This document shows positions 1 to 7,967 of a stretch of 27,305 bases of DNA, piece by piece. The position numbers and the translations under genes were made by a program. This DNA comes from Actinomycetes bacterium. GTDB taxonomy: Bacteria; Actinomycetota; Acidimicrobiia; Acidimicrobiales; RAAP-2. Below the pieces are notes generated by a model. That model searched no databases. It was given only the letters and a program-made list of their open reading frames with translations, and was not told the origin of the DNA. Location: positions 1-27,305 of the forward strand of contig JAJYWG010000328.1 in the NCBI GenBank assembly GCA_021791615.1, written 5' to 3'. Every line of letters starts with the position of its first letter. Positions within the stretch are counted from its first letter, which is position 1.

Positions 1-1
1 C

Positions 2-2119
2 CCCGCCGGGCCCCCACGCCGGGCAACGGGGACCGGGGCGGGCGACGCGGGGACGGGCGACGCGGGGGTGGCCGACGCGGGGGTGGCCGGCGGTGCCGGC
101 GAGCAGGCGCGCGACCGGGAGTCGAGCCTCCCGGAGCCCGGCAGCTTCGCCAACGCCCCCGATACCGACTTCACCCAGGCCGACCGGCGGGCGGCGGTGG
201 CCGGCGCCCTGGCCGACCTCGTGGCGTCGCCGCCCGGCCCGGTGCCCGCCGTCGTTGACGGCGGGCCGGTCACCGGGCCCATGACCGGGACCGGCGTCGA
301 CCCGTCCCACCCCGAGCGCCCCTGGTACCGCTACGTGGAGGCCGACCTCCCCACGGTGGAGCGGGCCGTCGCCACCGCCCGCCGGGCGGCCCCCGGCTGG
401 GCGGCCACCCCGCCCGAGCACCGCCGGGCGCTGCTCCACGCCGTCGCGGACGTGATGGAGGCCCAGCGGGCCCGCACCACCGCCCTCATGATCGCCGACG
501 CGGGGAAGGTGGTCCGGGAGGCCGACCCGGAGATCTCCGAGGCGATCGACGGCGCCCGCTACTACGGTGACCAGGCCACCACGCTCCCCCACCACCACGA
601 GGGCGCCGCCTTCCGGCCGCACGGGGTCGTGGTCGTGACCCCGCCGTGGAACTTCCCCTACGCCATCCCTTCGGGCGGGGTGATGGCCGCCCTGGCGGCA
701 GGGAACGCCGTCATCTTGAAGCCCGCCCCCGAGACGGTGCTGACGGCCGCCGCCATCGTCGAGCAGTGCCACGCCGCGGGTGTCCCCACCGACGTGCTGG
801 AGTTCCTCCCCTGCGCCGACGCCGAGCCCGGCCAACGCCTGGTGACCCACCCCGACGTGGACGCCGTCGTGCTGACCGGCGCCTGGGACACGGCGCGGCG
901 CTTCCTCGAGTGGCGGCCCGGCCTCGCGCTCCACGCCGAGACGAGCGGCAAGAACGCGGTGGTCGTCACCGCCGCGGCCGACCTGGAGGACGCCGTGCGC
1001 GACATCGTGCACTCGGCCTACTCCCACGCCGGCCAGAAGTGCTCGGCGGCCAGCCTGGCCATCCTGGAGGCTCCCGTCTACGACGACCGGCGCTTCCTCA
1101 CCCGGCTGGCCGACGCCGTGGCGTCCCTGCGGGTGGGGCCGGCCGAGGACCCGGCCACCGCCGTCGGCCCGTTGATCCGGCCGCCGGGTGGCCCGCTCGA
1201 GCGGGCGTTCACCACCCTCGGGCCGGGCGAGCGGTGGCTGGTCCAGCCCTTCCAGGTCGGCGACAACCCCCACCTGTGGTCGCCCGGTGTGAAGCTCGGC
1301 GTCGCCCCCACAAGCGAGTTCCACCTGACCGAGTGCTTCGGGCCGGTGCTGGGGCTCATGCGGGCCCGCGACCTGGACCACGCCATCGAGCTGCAGAACG
1401 CCGTCCCCTACGGGCTGACCGCCGGGATCTCCACCCTCGACAACCGGGAGATCGCCACCTGGACCGACCGGGTGGCGGCCGGGAACGCCTACGTCAACCG
1501 GCACACCACCGGGGCGGTCATCCGGCGGCAGCCCTTCGGTGGCTGGAAGCGGTCGTCGATCGGCCCCGGCGCCAAGGCCGGCGGCCCGAACTACGTCGCG
1601 TCGATGGGGCGCTGGCAGGTACGGGGCACGCCGGACGTCTCTGCCGGGCTCGCCGCGGCGCGCCTGGCAGCCAAGCGGCTCCTGGCCGGCGAGGACCCGA
1701 GCGGCCTCATGGCCGAGAGCAACGTGTTCCGGCTGCGCCCGCTCCCGCGGGCCGCCCTCCGGCTCGGTGCCGCACCCGACCCGGCCGTACTGGAGCTCTC
1801 GCTCGGCGTCGCCTCGGAGCTCGGGGTGCCCGTCGAGGTCTCGGCGTCCGAGCCCTTCCCCGGGCTGCCCGCCGGCGCCCGGGTGGAGGACGACGCCGCC
1901 TTCACCGCCCGGGCGGCCGCCGACCTCCCGGCGCGCATCCGGCTCGTCGGGACGCCCCCGTCGCTGCGCCTGGCCCTCCTCGACGCCGGGGCCGAGGTCG
2001 ACGTGGAGCCCCTGGTGGCGGCCGGCACCTACGAGCTCCTGCGATGGACCCACGAGCAGGCCGTCAGCACCACCATGCACCGTCACGGCAATGTGGTGCA
2101 CCGCCGGTCACGTCCCTGA
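2..2119 (+). CDS. putA: Delta-1-pyrroline-5-carboxylate dehydrogenase part of a PutA-type proline catabolic enzyme, 5' truncated
   Basis: The frame is open from base 2, so the gene probably starts outside the window; a GTG at 68 is the first in-frame start candidate (numbering below is from it) but looks internal. The sequence near residues 24-50 (GSFANAPDTDF, then DRRAA) resembles the linker that joins proline dehydrogenase to P5C dehydrogenase in bifunctional PutA. An aldehyde dehydrogenase fold follows: PPWNFPYA near 193, catalytic Glu291 (HAETSGKN) and nucleophile Cys325 (GQKCSAAS). It oxidises glutamate semialdehyde to glutamate with NAD+. A C-terminal extension of about 150 residues ending in a Thr-His-Glu-Gln-Ala-Val-Ser and His-Arg-His-Gly-Asn motif is typical of actinobacterial PutA. 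The proline dehydrogenase domain is not visible, so bifunctionality is inferred. The low-complexity Gly/Ala/Asp start is consistent with an interdomain linker. Confidence 0.85.
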   Translation, partial: PAGPPRRATGTGAGDAGTGDAGVADAGVAGGAGEQARDRESSLPEPGSFANAPDTDFTQADRRAAVAGALADLVASPPGPVPAVVDGGPVTGPMTGTGVDPSHPERPWYRYVEADLPTVERAVATARRAAPGWAATPPEHRRALLHAVADVMEAQRARTTALMIADAGKVVREADPEISEAIDGARYYGDQATTLPHHHEGAAFRPHGVVVVTPPWNFPYAIPSGGVMAALAAGNAVILKPAPETVLTAAAIVEQCHAAGVPTDVLEFLPCADAEPGQRLVTHPDVDAVVLTGAWDTARRFLEWRPGLALHAETSGKNAVVVTAAADLEDAVRDIVHSAYSHAGQKCSAASLAILEAPVYDDRRFLTRLADAVASLRVGPAEDPATAVGPLIRPPGGPLERAFTTLGPGERWLVQPFQVGDNPHLWSPGVKLGVAPTSEFHLTECFGPVLGLMRARDLDHAIELQNAVPYGLTAGISTLDNREIATWTDRVAAGNAYVNRHTTGAVIRRQPFGGWKRSSIGPGAKAGGPNYVASMGRWQVRGTPDVSAGLAAARLAAKRLLAGEDPSGLMAESNVFRLRPLPRAALRLGAAPDPAVLELSLGVASELGVPVEVSASEPFPGLPAGARVEDDAAFTARAAADLPARIRLVGTPPSLRLALLDAGAEVDVEPLVAAGTYELLRWTHEQAVSTTMHRHGNVVHRRSRP

Positions 2120-2188
2120 CCCCCCGACCTCCGGACCCCAAAAGCTCCCGGAGCGACGCTTCCCTGCCTCCGGACGCCGGCGGCGGCT

Positions 2189-2238
2189 GGCGGCCAGGCG
2201 GGGCGAGCCGGTCGGCGGGCGGCCGGCGGCCAGGCGGG
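2189..2238. repeat. Direct repeat in the putA-pdxH convergent gap
   Basis: A 14-bp sequence, GGCGGCCAGGCGGG, occurs at 2189-2202 and again at 2225-2238 (36-bp offset). Both copies are followed shortly by a GCCGGTC sequence. The repeat fills most of the 127-bp gap between the two convergent stop codons. No clean U-tract terminator is visible here. It may be simple GC-rich slippage. Confidence 0.5.
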
Positions 2239-2246
2239 CGGGCCGG

Positions 2247-2831
2247 TCAAGGGGAGAGGCGCTCGGTCCGCCAGCCGTCGCCGTGGCGCACGAACCGGAT
2301 GCGGTCGTGGAGCCGCGCCGGGCCTTCCTCCCAGAACTCGATTCGCACCGGGGTGATGCGGAAGCCGCCCCACCGGTCGGGACGGACGGGCTCCTCCACG
2401 CCAGCCAGGGCGGCGACGCCGTCCTCCAGCACCGTCCGGCTCTCGACCACGCTGCTCTGGTGCGAGACCAGCGCGCTGCGCCGCGACGCCGCCGGCCGGG
2501 TCGCCCAGTAGCGATCGGAGTCGGCGGCACTGGTGCGCTCGACGGCGCCGGTCACCCGGACCTGGCGATGGACGGGGGCGAAGTAGTGGAACAGGGCGGC
2601 GGCGCGGGGGTTGGCTGCCAGGTCCCTGGACTTGTCGCTGCCGTAGTCGGTGTAGAAGACGACACCGGTGTCGAGCCCGCGCATCAATACCATGCGGGCC
2701 GCCGGCTGACCGTCCGCCCCGGCCGTGGCCACGCACATGGCCTCGGGCATCGGCTCCCCGGCCGCCCGAGCCTCCTCCATCCAGCGCTCGAGCTGCCGAA
2801 GCGGGTCGAGGTCGAGGTCGGCGAGCTCCAT
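2247..2831 (-). CDS. pdxH: Pyridoxamine/pyridoxine 5'-phosphate oxidase
   Basis: This 194-aa cytosolic flavoprotein oxidises PNP or PMP to pyridoxal 5'-phosphate with FMN and O2, the last step of PLP synthesis and salvage. Family hallmarks are visible in order: an N-terminal DPLRQLERWMEEA segment, the MVLMRGLD and FYTDYGSDKSRDLAANP FMN/substrate region, QVRVTG, SHQSS, then RWGGFRITP, EFWEEGPARLHDR, and the terminal ERLSP that matches the conserved RL-x-P end. The ATG at 2829-2831 was chosen because homology begins right after it (MELADLDLDPL). The open frame upstream to 3164 is shadow and overlaps the divergent GAF-EAL gene. It is divergent from that gene and convergent with putA. The family is usually around 200-220 aa, so the length is normal. 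Confidence 0.95.
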   Translation of the reverse strand: MELADLDLDPLRQLERWMEEARAAGEPMPEAMCVATAGADGQPAARMVLMRGLDTGVVFYTDYGSDKSRDLAANPRAAALFHYFAPVHRQVRVTGAVERTSAADSDRYWATRPAASRRSALVSHQSSVVESRTVLEDGVAALAGVEEPVRPDRWGGFRITPVRIEFWEEGPARLHDRIRFVRHGDGWRTERLSP

Positions 2832-2832
2832 G

Positions 2833-2861
2833 CCGCCAGTATCGCCGCTTCCGTCTGGCGG
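2833..2861. promoter_or_regulatory. Inverted repeat upstream of pdxH
   Basis: Perfect 7-bp arms CCGCCAG (2833-2839) and CTGGCGG (2855-2861) are separated by 15 bases, starting two bases upstream of the pdxH ATG. It could be an operator or a leader hairpin for pdxH. In such GC-rich DNA, chance is a real alternative. Confidence 0.3.
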
Positions 2862-2893
2862 GGCCACGCTCCCCCGCTCACCCCGTGACACCG

Positions 2894-2899
2894 TACAAT
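2894..2899 (+). promoter_or_regulatory. Candidate -10 element for the GAF-EAL gene
   Basis: TACAAT (5 of 6 to TATAAT) is an AT-rich exception in this GC-rich divergent gap and lies 44 nt upstream of the chosen GTG. No convincing -35 hexamer sits 16-18 nt upstream, so the call rests on the -10 alone. Confidence 0.35.
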
Positions 2900-2943
2900 T
2901 CGCGCCACAGGCATCGCGCCTCCGAGGGGAAAGGGGCCATGGG

Positions 2944-4323
2944 GTGGAGGCACCTGCGGACCGGGCCGGAGCCGTGCCGGACGAACGTGGCCCGGCGCGC
3001 CCCGCCGACCCTCTCGAGACACTGGCGCTCCTCCTGCGGGAGGCCAGCGATCCGCTGACGGTCATGCAACGCATCACCGACGAGGTGCTCGAGCTGGTCG
3101 ACGCTGCCGAGGGTGCTGCCGTCGAACTGGTTGACGGCGGCGCGATGCGCGCCGTGTGCGGCACGGGGACGCTTCGAGAGATGGTCGGGACCCGGGTGTC
3201 GGTGGACGCCAGCCTCTCCGGCCTGGCGGTCCAGCAGGGGACGACGCTGCTCTGTCACGACGCCCGGCAGGACCCGCGCATCGACCGGGTGGCCGCGGCC
3301 GGGCTGGGGGCGATCTCCGTCGTGGTCGTTCCCCTCCGGTGCACAGAGCGGCTCGTCGGCGCGCTGAACGTGGCCGCCACGTCGGCCGGCGCCTTCACCG
3401 AGGGAGACGTCGCCACGCTGGCCGGTCTGTCCTCGTTCATGACTGCGATGGTGACGGCGGCGTCGGATCTCACGGGCGCCGCCGACGAGCTCATGTCGGC
3501 GGCCGGCAGCGCCGATGGGGCGGACACCGCCGGCATGTCCGGGTTCGTGGCCAACGTGCTGCGTCCCGGCGTCCTCACCGACGTCCGGACGGCCCGCCGG
3601 GTCGAACAGGTCCTCGCCCGGCGGGAGGTGGCCACGGTGTACCAGCCGATCGTGGACGTGTGCACCGGGCGCGTCGAGATGGTGGAGGCGCTGACCCGCT
3701 TCCCGCCCCACCCCGCCCAGCCGCCCGACACCTGGTTCGCCGACGCCTGGCGCACCGGCTTCGGACCCGACCTGGAGCTTTCGGCGCTCGAAGCCGCGTT
3801 GGCCGGCATCGGCGGTCTCCCGCCGGGGACGCGCATGGCGGTGAACCTGAGTCCCCAGCTGGTTGGCCACCCGGCGCTCGTGCCGGCACTGGAAGGTGCC
3901 GGCCCGCAGCGGATCGTGCTCGAGTTGACCGAGCACGTCGCCGTGGAGGACTACCCGACGGTGCGACGGGTGCTCGACGGCCTGCGGTCCATGGGCATGC
4001 AGCTGGCCATCGACGACACGGGGGCGGGCTTCGCCAGTCTCTCGCACATCCTGAAGCTGCATCCCGACATCATCAAGCTCGATCGAGAGCTCATCCGGGG
4101 CATCGACGGCGACCCGGTGCGCCAGAGCCTGGCCACGGCGATCGTGCACTTTGCCGCCGACATCGGCGCCGACGTGGTGGCCGAGGCGGTGGAGACGCCG
4201 TCGGAGCTGGCCGCCGTGCGGGACTTGGGGATCCGCCTGGCCCAGGGGTTCCTCCTGGCGTGGCCCGCCGGTCTCGAGGAGGCGGTGCGCGCCCTCGATC
4301 TCGGGCGGTTCGCCACCTGCTGA
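2944..4323 (+). CDS. GAF-EAL protein, probable cyclic-di-GMP phosphodiesterase
   Basis: This is a 459-aa soluble protein. A GAF sensor domain spans about residues 35-175 (ITDEVLELVDAAEGAAVEL, then VPLRCTERLVGALNV). An EAL domain spans about 218-455. EAL residues that bind Mg2+ and cyclic-di-GMP in the family appear intact: EAL at 248-250, the Asn of AVNLSPQ, the Glu of LELTEH, the paired Asp of AIDDTGAGF, the Lys of IIKLD, the Glu of AEAVET and AQGFLL. The expected reaction is hydrolysis of c-di-GMP to pGpG, gated by a ligand at the GAF domain. No GGDEF domain, membrane segment or HTH is seen. The GTG at 2944 follows AAAGGGG by 7 nt; GTG 2974 is an alternative. The open frame back to 2725 overlaps pdxH and is not coding. 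Confidence 0.88.
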   Translation: MEAPADRAGAVPDERGPARPADPLETLALLLREASDPLTVMQRITDEVLELVDAAEGAAVELVDGGAMRAVCGTGTLREMVGTRVSVDASLSGLAVQQGTTLLCHDARQDPRIDRVAAAGLGAISVVVVPLRCTERLVGALNVAATSAGAFTEGDVATLAGLSSFMTAMVTAASDLTGAADELMSAAGSADGADTAGMSGFVANVLRPGVLTDVRTARRVEQVLARREVATVYQPIVDVCTGRVEMVEALTRFPPHPAQPPDTWFADAWRTGFGPDLELSALEAALAGIGGLPPGTRMAVNLSPQLVGHPALVPALEGAGPQRIVLELTEHVAVEDYPTVRRVLDGLRSMGMQLAIDDTGAGFASLSHILKLHPDIIKLDRELIRGIDGDPVRQSLATAIVHFAADIGADVVAEAVETPSELAAVRDLGIRLAQGFLLAWPAGLEEAVRALDLGRFATC

Positions 4324-4346
4324 GGCTGGCGCCGGGACGCCTGCCA

Positions 4347-5507
4347 TTAGGGGTGGGGCGTGGCGCCGGCGAGCAGCGCGTACACCTCGACCAAGGGCGC
4401 GGTGGCATTGAGGGTGCCCAGCCTGCCCGTGGCGCGCACCGCCCGCCGCCCGAGCACCCCGTCCCACACGGCATCGGCATAGGCGGCGGCGAGGGCCCCG
4501 ATGCGCGAGTCGGGCACCTGGCGGTCCAAGAGGAAGAGGTTGCGGAAGAAGATGGCGTTGAACGCCGGCCCGTTTCGGAGCAACGTCGCCACGTCGTACG
4601 ACGCCAGCGAGGCGTCGGCGGTGGCGCAGGCGTCCTCCAGGTACCGCCGCTCCCCCGTCGCCTCCGCCAGCAGGACCCCGGCTCCGATCATCGTTCCCTG
4701 GTTGTACGTCCAGCGCTCCGGCGCCCGCGTGCCGTCGGGCATGATCCGGTCGAGGTAGAGGCCGTCGGGCCCCAGGAGGGCGGCTCGCACCCAGCCGTAG
4801 ATGCGCACGGCCCAGGCCAGCGCGTCGGGGTCGCCGGTCCTGGCGTGCACCAGCGCCGCAGCTTCGGCGACCGGCCCGTTGGCGCAGGTGTTCCGGGATC
4901 GGCTGGCGGCCCGCACCTTCCACCGGATCCCACCGGGGACGGACCACCCGGGGTCGGGGTGCCACCCCGTGCAGCAGAAGGCGACCACCCGCCGAGCCAG
5001 GGACAGCGAGCCCTGGTCGTGACGGCGCCGGTGGTGCTCGAGGAGGGCCAGCGCCACCCAGGCGTTGTCGTCGTAGTAGACGTCGCCGCCGCGGCCGAGC
5101 GGCGGGGCGACCGACGACTGGAACCCGACGGGCTCGCCGCCGACCCGCCCGTCCGCCGCACCGTGCGTGCCGACCGTGTCGTGCGTGTCCTGCGTGCCGT
5201 GCGTGCCGTTCGCACGGTGCGTGCCGTTCGCCGGTGCATAGGCGGCCAGACCCGACAGGAGCAAGCCAGCCACCTCGGCGGCCGAAGACCCGGTGGCTCC
5301 GCCGAGGTCCGACGCCGTCTCCATCGCCGACCAGGCGCAGGCGAAGGGCCACAGATGCGCATACGCCCTACCAGGGCGGACCCGCCGGACCCCGAAGAGC
5401 CCCCGGCGGCGGTCGAACCCCCGGGCGGCGGTCACGGCGTCGAGCAGGGCCGCCGCCCTCCCCTTCCACACGGAAGCGTCGGCAGCCTGGTCACCCGCAG
5501 CGTGCAC
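4347..5507 (-). CDS. Glycoside hydrolase family 76 (alpha-1,6-mannanase-like) protein
   Basis: This 386-aa protein has GH76 landmarks: GRAYAHLWPFACA near 47-57, the YYDDNAWVALAL motif with the Asp-Asp pair (146-147) that is catalytic in characterised members, NTCANGPVAEAAA, and WTYNQGTMIGAG. It is related to endo-alpha-1,6-mannanases, but many actinobacterial members are uncharacterised. No signal peptide or membrane segment is seen, which is odd for a polysaccharide hydrolase; it may act on intracellular or precursor glycans. Residues about 94-116 are a Thr-His-Gly/Asn-rich insert encoded by a degenerate tandem repeat. The GTG at 5507 gives full homology and follows a GCAGGG. It lies 23 nt from the converging GAF-EAL stop and is divergent from the kinase-aminotransferase fusion. 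Confidence 0.8.
   Translation of the reverse strand: MHAAGDQAADASVWKGRAAALLDAVTAARGFDRRRGLFGVRRVRPGRAYAHLWPFACAWSAMETASDLGGATGSSAAEVAGLLLSGLAAYAPANGTHRANGTHGTQDTHDTVGTHGAADGRVGGEPVGFQSSVAPPLGRGGDVYYDDNAWVALALLEHHRRRHDQGSLSLARRVVAFCCTGWHPDPGWSVPGGIRWKVRAASRSRNTCANGPVAEAAALVHARTGDPDALAWAVRIYGWVRAALLGPDGLYLDRIMPDGTRAPERWTYNQGTMIGAGVLLAEATGERRYLEDACATADASLASYDVATLLRNGPAFNAIFFRNLFLLDRQVPDSRIGALAAAYADAVWDGVLGRRAVRATGRLGTLNATAPLVEVYALLAGATPHP
5161..5237. repeat. Degenerate tandem repeat inside the GH76 gene
   Basis: Variants of GTGCGTGCCGTTCGC recur here; one copy pair is exact at about 5208-5233. On the minus strand they encode the Asn-Gly-Thr-His / Gly-Thr-His insert. Array length may vary between strains without breaking the frame if units change by multiples of three. 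Confidence 0.55.
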
Positions 5508-5571
5508 CGGCCCTGCATAGCGCGAGAGGCGGCGTCACGGGGTGCCGGCGATCTGGGCCAGGATTGGGCCC

Positions 5572-7890
5572 ATGTCAGACCCGTTGCTCGCACCCCGGCC
5601 CGCCGTCGACGTCGCCACCGCCTCCGCGCTCCTCGCCGACTGCTACGAGCTGGAGGGCACCCTCACGCCGCTCCACGGCGAGCGCGACCGCAACTTCCGG
5701 GTCGACGCGCCGTCGGGCCGCTACCTGTTCAAGGTCCACAACCCCGCCGACGGTGCCGGGGTGGTGGAGATGCGCACGCGAGCCATCGCCCACGTGCGGG
5801 CCGTCGACCCCTCCTTCCCCGTGCCCGCCGTGCTGCCGACGGCCGCCGGCGGAAGCATGGCCACCATCACCGGTCCCGACGGCCGGGTGTCGAGGATCCA
5901 GCTCTTCACGTTCCTCGACGGCCACCACGTGTCGGCCGCGGATCTGGACGGACCCCTGCTCTTCCACTGGGGCCGCACGGCAGCCCGCCTGGGACGGGCG
6001 CTGCGCGGCTTCTTCCATCCCGCCGCCGGCTACCCGATCCAGTGGGACGTCCAGCGGACCGGCGCACTGCGCGACCGGCTGTCCTTCGTGGACGGTGACG
6101 CCCGCGTCCTGGTCTCGACGGTGGTCGACCGCTTCGACGCCGTCGTCGCCCCCCGCTTCGCCCAATTGCGCGCGCAGGTCCTCCACGCCGACATGGGTCC
6201 GCCGAACGTGCTGTTCGGTGACGACCGGCGGGTCTCCGGTGTCCTCGACTTCGGGGACATGACGCACACCGCCCTCGTGTGCGACCTGGCCGTCGTCCTC
6301 TCGGAGGTCCTCCAGGAAAGCTCGGACGAGCAAGGGGGGCTGGAGCTCGCCGAGCCGATCATCGCCGGCTACACCTCGCTCACCCCCCTCGAGGACGCCG
6401 AGGCGCGCCTCCTCGGCGACCTGGTGGCGGCCCGGGCGGCGATCGAGATCGTCGTCACGCGATGGCGCCAGACCGCGCACCCCGACGTCGACGGGAGGCT
6501 CGACGGTGCCGTCTCCCTGCTCCGGCGCATGGCAGAGGCCGGCTACGACGACACCGGTGCGCGGCTTGCCCGGATGTGCCGCCGCGTGCCGGCGGCCGCT
6601 TCGCTCCCGTACGCCCATCGCACGACCGCCGACCTGGCCGCGGCCCGTGCCCGGGTGCTGGGCCCGCTCGAGCTGAGCTACGCCGAGCCGCTGCACCCGG
6701 TGCGCGGCAGCGGCGCCGTCCTCGTCGACGCCGACGGCCGGCGCTATCTGGACGCCTACAACAACGTGCCCGTAGCGGGCCACTGCCATCCCCAGGTGGC
6801 CGCGGCCATCGGCGCCCAGGCGTCGACGCTCGTCACCAACACCCGCTATCTCCACGAGGCCGGGATCGCCCTGGCCGAGCGCCTCCTGGCCCTGGCCCCC
6901 GACCACCTGGACCGGGTGCTGTTCGTGAACTCGGGCAGCGAGGCGAACGACGTGGCCTGGCGCATCGCCCGGTTCGCCACCGGCCGCCGGGGCGCCCTCG
7001 TCACCGAGTTCGCCTACCACGGCGTGACCGAGGCGGCGACCGACCTGTCCCCCGAGGAGTGGCCAGCCGGCTACTCCCCCGACAACGTCGGTCTGCTCCC
7101 TCCTCCGGAGGGGCGGCCCGGCGGCGGGCAGGACGCCGTCCGCCGGGCGGTGGCCGCGGTCGAGGCCCTCGCCGACGGGCCGGTGCCGCCGGCAGCCTTC
7201 TTCGTCGACCCGGCCTTCACCAGCGACGGGATCCTCGGCCCGGGGGACGGGTGGATCCGGGAGGTGGCGGCAGCGGTGCGGGCGGCCGGCGGCCTGGTGG
7301 TGGGCGACGAGGTCCAGGCCGGCTACGGGCGGACGGGCGGGCACCTGTGGAGCATCACCTCGTCCGGTGTCGCTCCCGACCTGATGACGCTGGGCAAGCC
7401 GATGGGCAACGGCTTTCCCGTCGCCGCTGTCCTGGCCCGCTCCGACCTCGTCGACCCGTTCATGGAGGCGACGGGCTACTTCAGCACCTTCGGAGGAAAC
7501 ACCCTGGCCTGCGCCGCCGCCCTGGCGACGCTGGAGGTGGTGGAGCAGGAGGGGTTGGTGGAGAACGCGGCGTCGGTGGGTGCCGTGCTCCGCCAGCGGG
7601 TCGAGCGGGTTGCCGCCGGCCATGCGGGGACCGGGGCGGTGCGGAACTGGGGGCTGCTCCTGGCCCTCGAGCTCCTCGACCCCCACGGCGCGCCGGACGC
7701 GGCCCGAGCCCGGGCGGTGGTGGACGAGCTGCGCCGGCGTGGGGTGCTGGTCGGGAAGACCAGCCCGGCCGGCAACGTGCTGAAGGTGCGTCCACCGCTC
7801 GTCTTCTCCCCTGCCGACGCCGACCTGGTGGCGAGCCGGCTGGACGAGGCTCTGGGCGCTACCGACCCCTGCCACGGGGGCACCCGATAG
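5572..7890 (+). CDS. Fusion of APH-type small-molecule kinase and class III PLP aminotransferase/phospholyase
   Basis: This 772-aa protein has two enzyme domains. Residues about 15-340 are an aminoglycoside-phosphotransferase-fold kinase: GERDRNFRV, a YLFKVHNP lysine, the catalytic loop with His205 and Asp207 (HADMGPPNVLF), then metal-binding LDFGDM. Residues about 360-765 are a class III aminotransferase fold: VNSGSEAND, GDEVQAGYGRTG, and the PLP lysine Lys609 in TLGKPMGNGFP. The nearest named relatives of the second domain are ethanolamine-phosphate and 5-phosphohydroxylysine phospholyases (ETNPPL, PHYKPL); the latter acts after a kinase of this fold. A plausible role is phosphorylation of an amino alcohol followed by elimination of phosphate and ammonia; the substrate is unknown. 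The ATG at 5572 follows AGGA by 8 nt; the longer frame from 5542 lacks support. It stands alone before the low-GC block. Confidence 0.85.
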   Translation: MSDPLLAPRPAVDVATASALLADCYELEGTLTPLHGERDRNFRVDAPSGRYLFKVHNPADGAGVVEMRTRAIAHVRAVDPSFPVPAVLPTAAGGSMATITGPDGRVSRIQLFTFLDGHHVSAADLDGPLLFHWGRTAARLGRALRGFFHPAAGYPIQWDVQRTGALRDRLSFVDGDARVLVSTVVDRFDAVVAPRFAQLRAQVLHADMGPPNVLFGDDRRVSGVLDFGDMTHTALVCDLAVVLSEVLQESSDEQGGLELAEPIIAGYTSLTPLEDAEARLLGDLVAARAAIEIVVTRWRQTAHPDVDGRLDGAVSLLRRMAEAGYDDTGARLARMCRRVPAAASLPYAHRTTADLAAARARVLGPLELSYAEPLHPVRGSGAVLVDADGRRYLDAYNNVPVAGHCHPQVAAAIGAQASTLVTNTRYLHEAGIALAERLLALAPDHLDRVLFVNSGSEANDVAWRIARFATGRRGALVTEFAYHGVTEAATDLSPEEWPAGYSPDNVGLLPPPEGRPGGGQDAVRRAVAAVEALADGPVPPAAFFVDPAFTSDGILGPGDGWIREVAAAVRAAGGLVVGDEVQAGYGRTGGHLWSITSSGVAPDLMTLGKPMGNGFPVAAVLARSDLVDPFMEATGYFSTFGGNTLACAAALATLEVVEQEGLVENAASVGAVLRQRVERVAAGHAGTGAVRNWGLLLALELLDPHGAPDAARARAVVDELRRRGVLVGKTSPAGNVLKVRPPLVFSPADADLVASRLDEALGATDPCHGGTR

Positions 7891-7896
7891 CACAGG

Positions 7897-7912
7897 CGCG
7901 GCGAACGCCGAC
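7897..7912. repeat. Left junction palindrome, CGCGGCG-AA-CGCCGAC
   Basis: This sits 7 nt after the stop of the kinase-aminotransferase gene, in the 77-bp gap before the low-GC block. The same two heptamers recur at the other edge of the block (21933-21951). It could be a weak terminator hairpin or a relic of insertion. No other feature is seen in the gap. Confidence 0.4.
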
Positions 7913-7967
7913 CGGGACATCGGATGCGGGCCCTCGACTCGCCCCCGTGTACCTACATCTCCGAAGG

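Noticed and set aside
2832..3164. N-terminal extension of pdxH
   Set aside because: Ser/Ala-rich and overlapping the divergent GAF-EAL gene; PdxH homology begins at the ATG at 2831.
5161..5237. CRISPR-like array
   Set aside because: Units are short, degenerate and in frame within a coding gene, with no spacers of regular length.
2878..5352. 824-codon open frame on the minus strand
   Set aside because: It lies opposite the GAF-EAL gene and overlaps the GH76 gene in another frame; its composition is Arg/Gly/His/Pro-rich with no motif. It is an antisense shadow of high-GC coding DNA.
3156..6098. 980-codon open frame on the plus strand
   Set aside because: It overlaps three well-supported genes in other frames and is almost entirely Arg/Gly/Ala/Pro with no family signature.
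5575..7920. 781-codon antisense frame opposite the kinase-aminotransferase fusion
   Set aside because: The sense frame has two complete sets of catalytic motifs; the antisense product is low in complexity and has no recognisable domain.
7891..7967. Attachment site, tRNA or integrase at the left edge of the low-GC block
   Set aside because: I found no tRNA-like cloverleaf or recombinase frame in this gap; only the short palindrome is reported.
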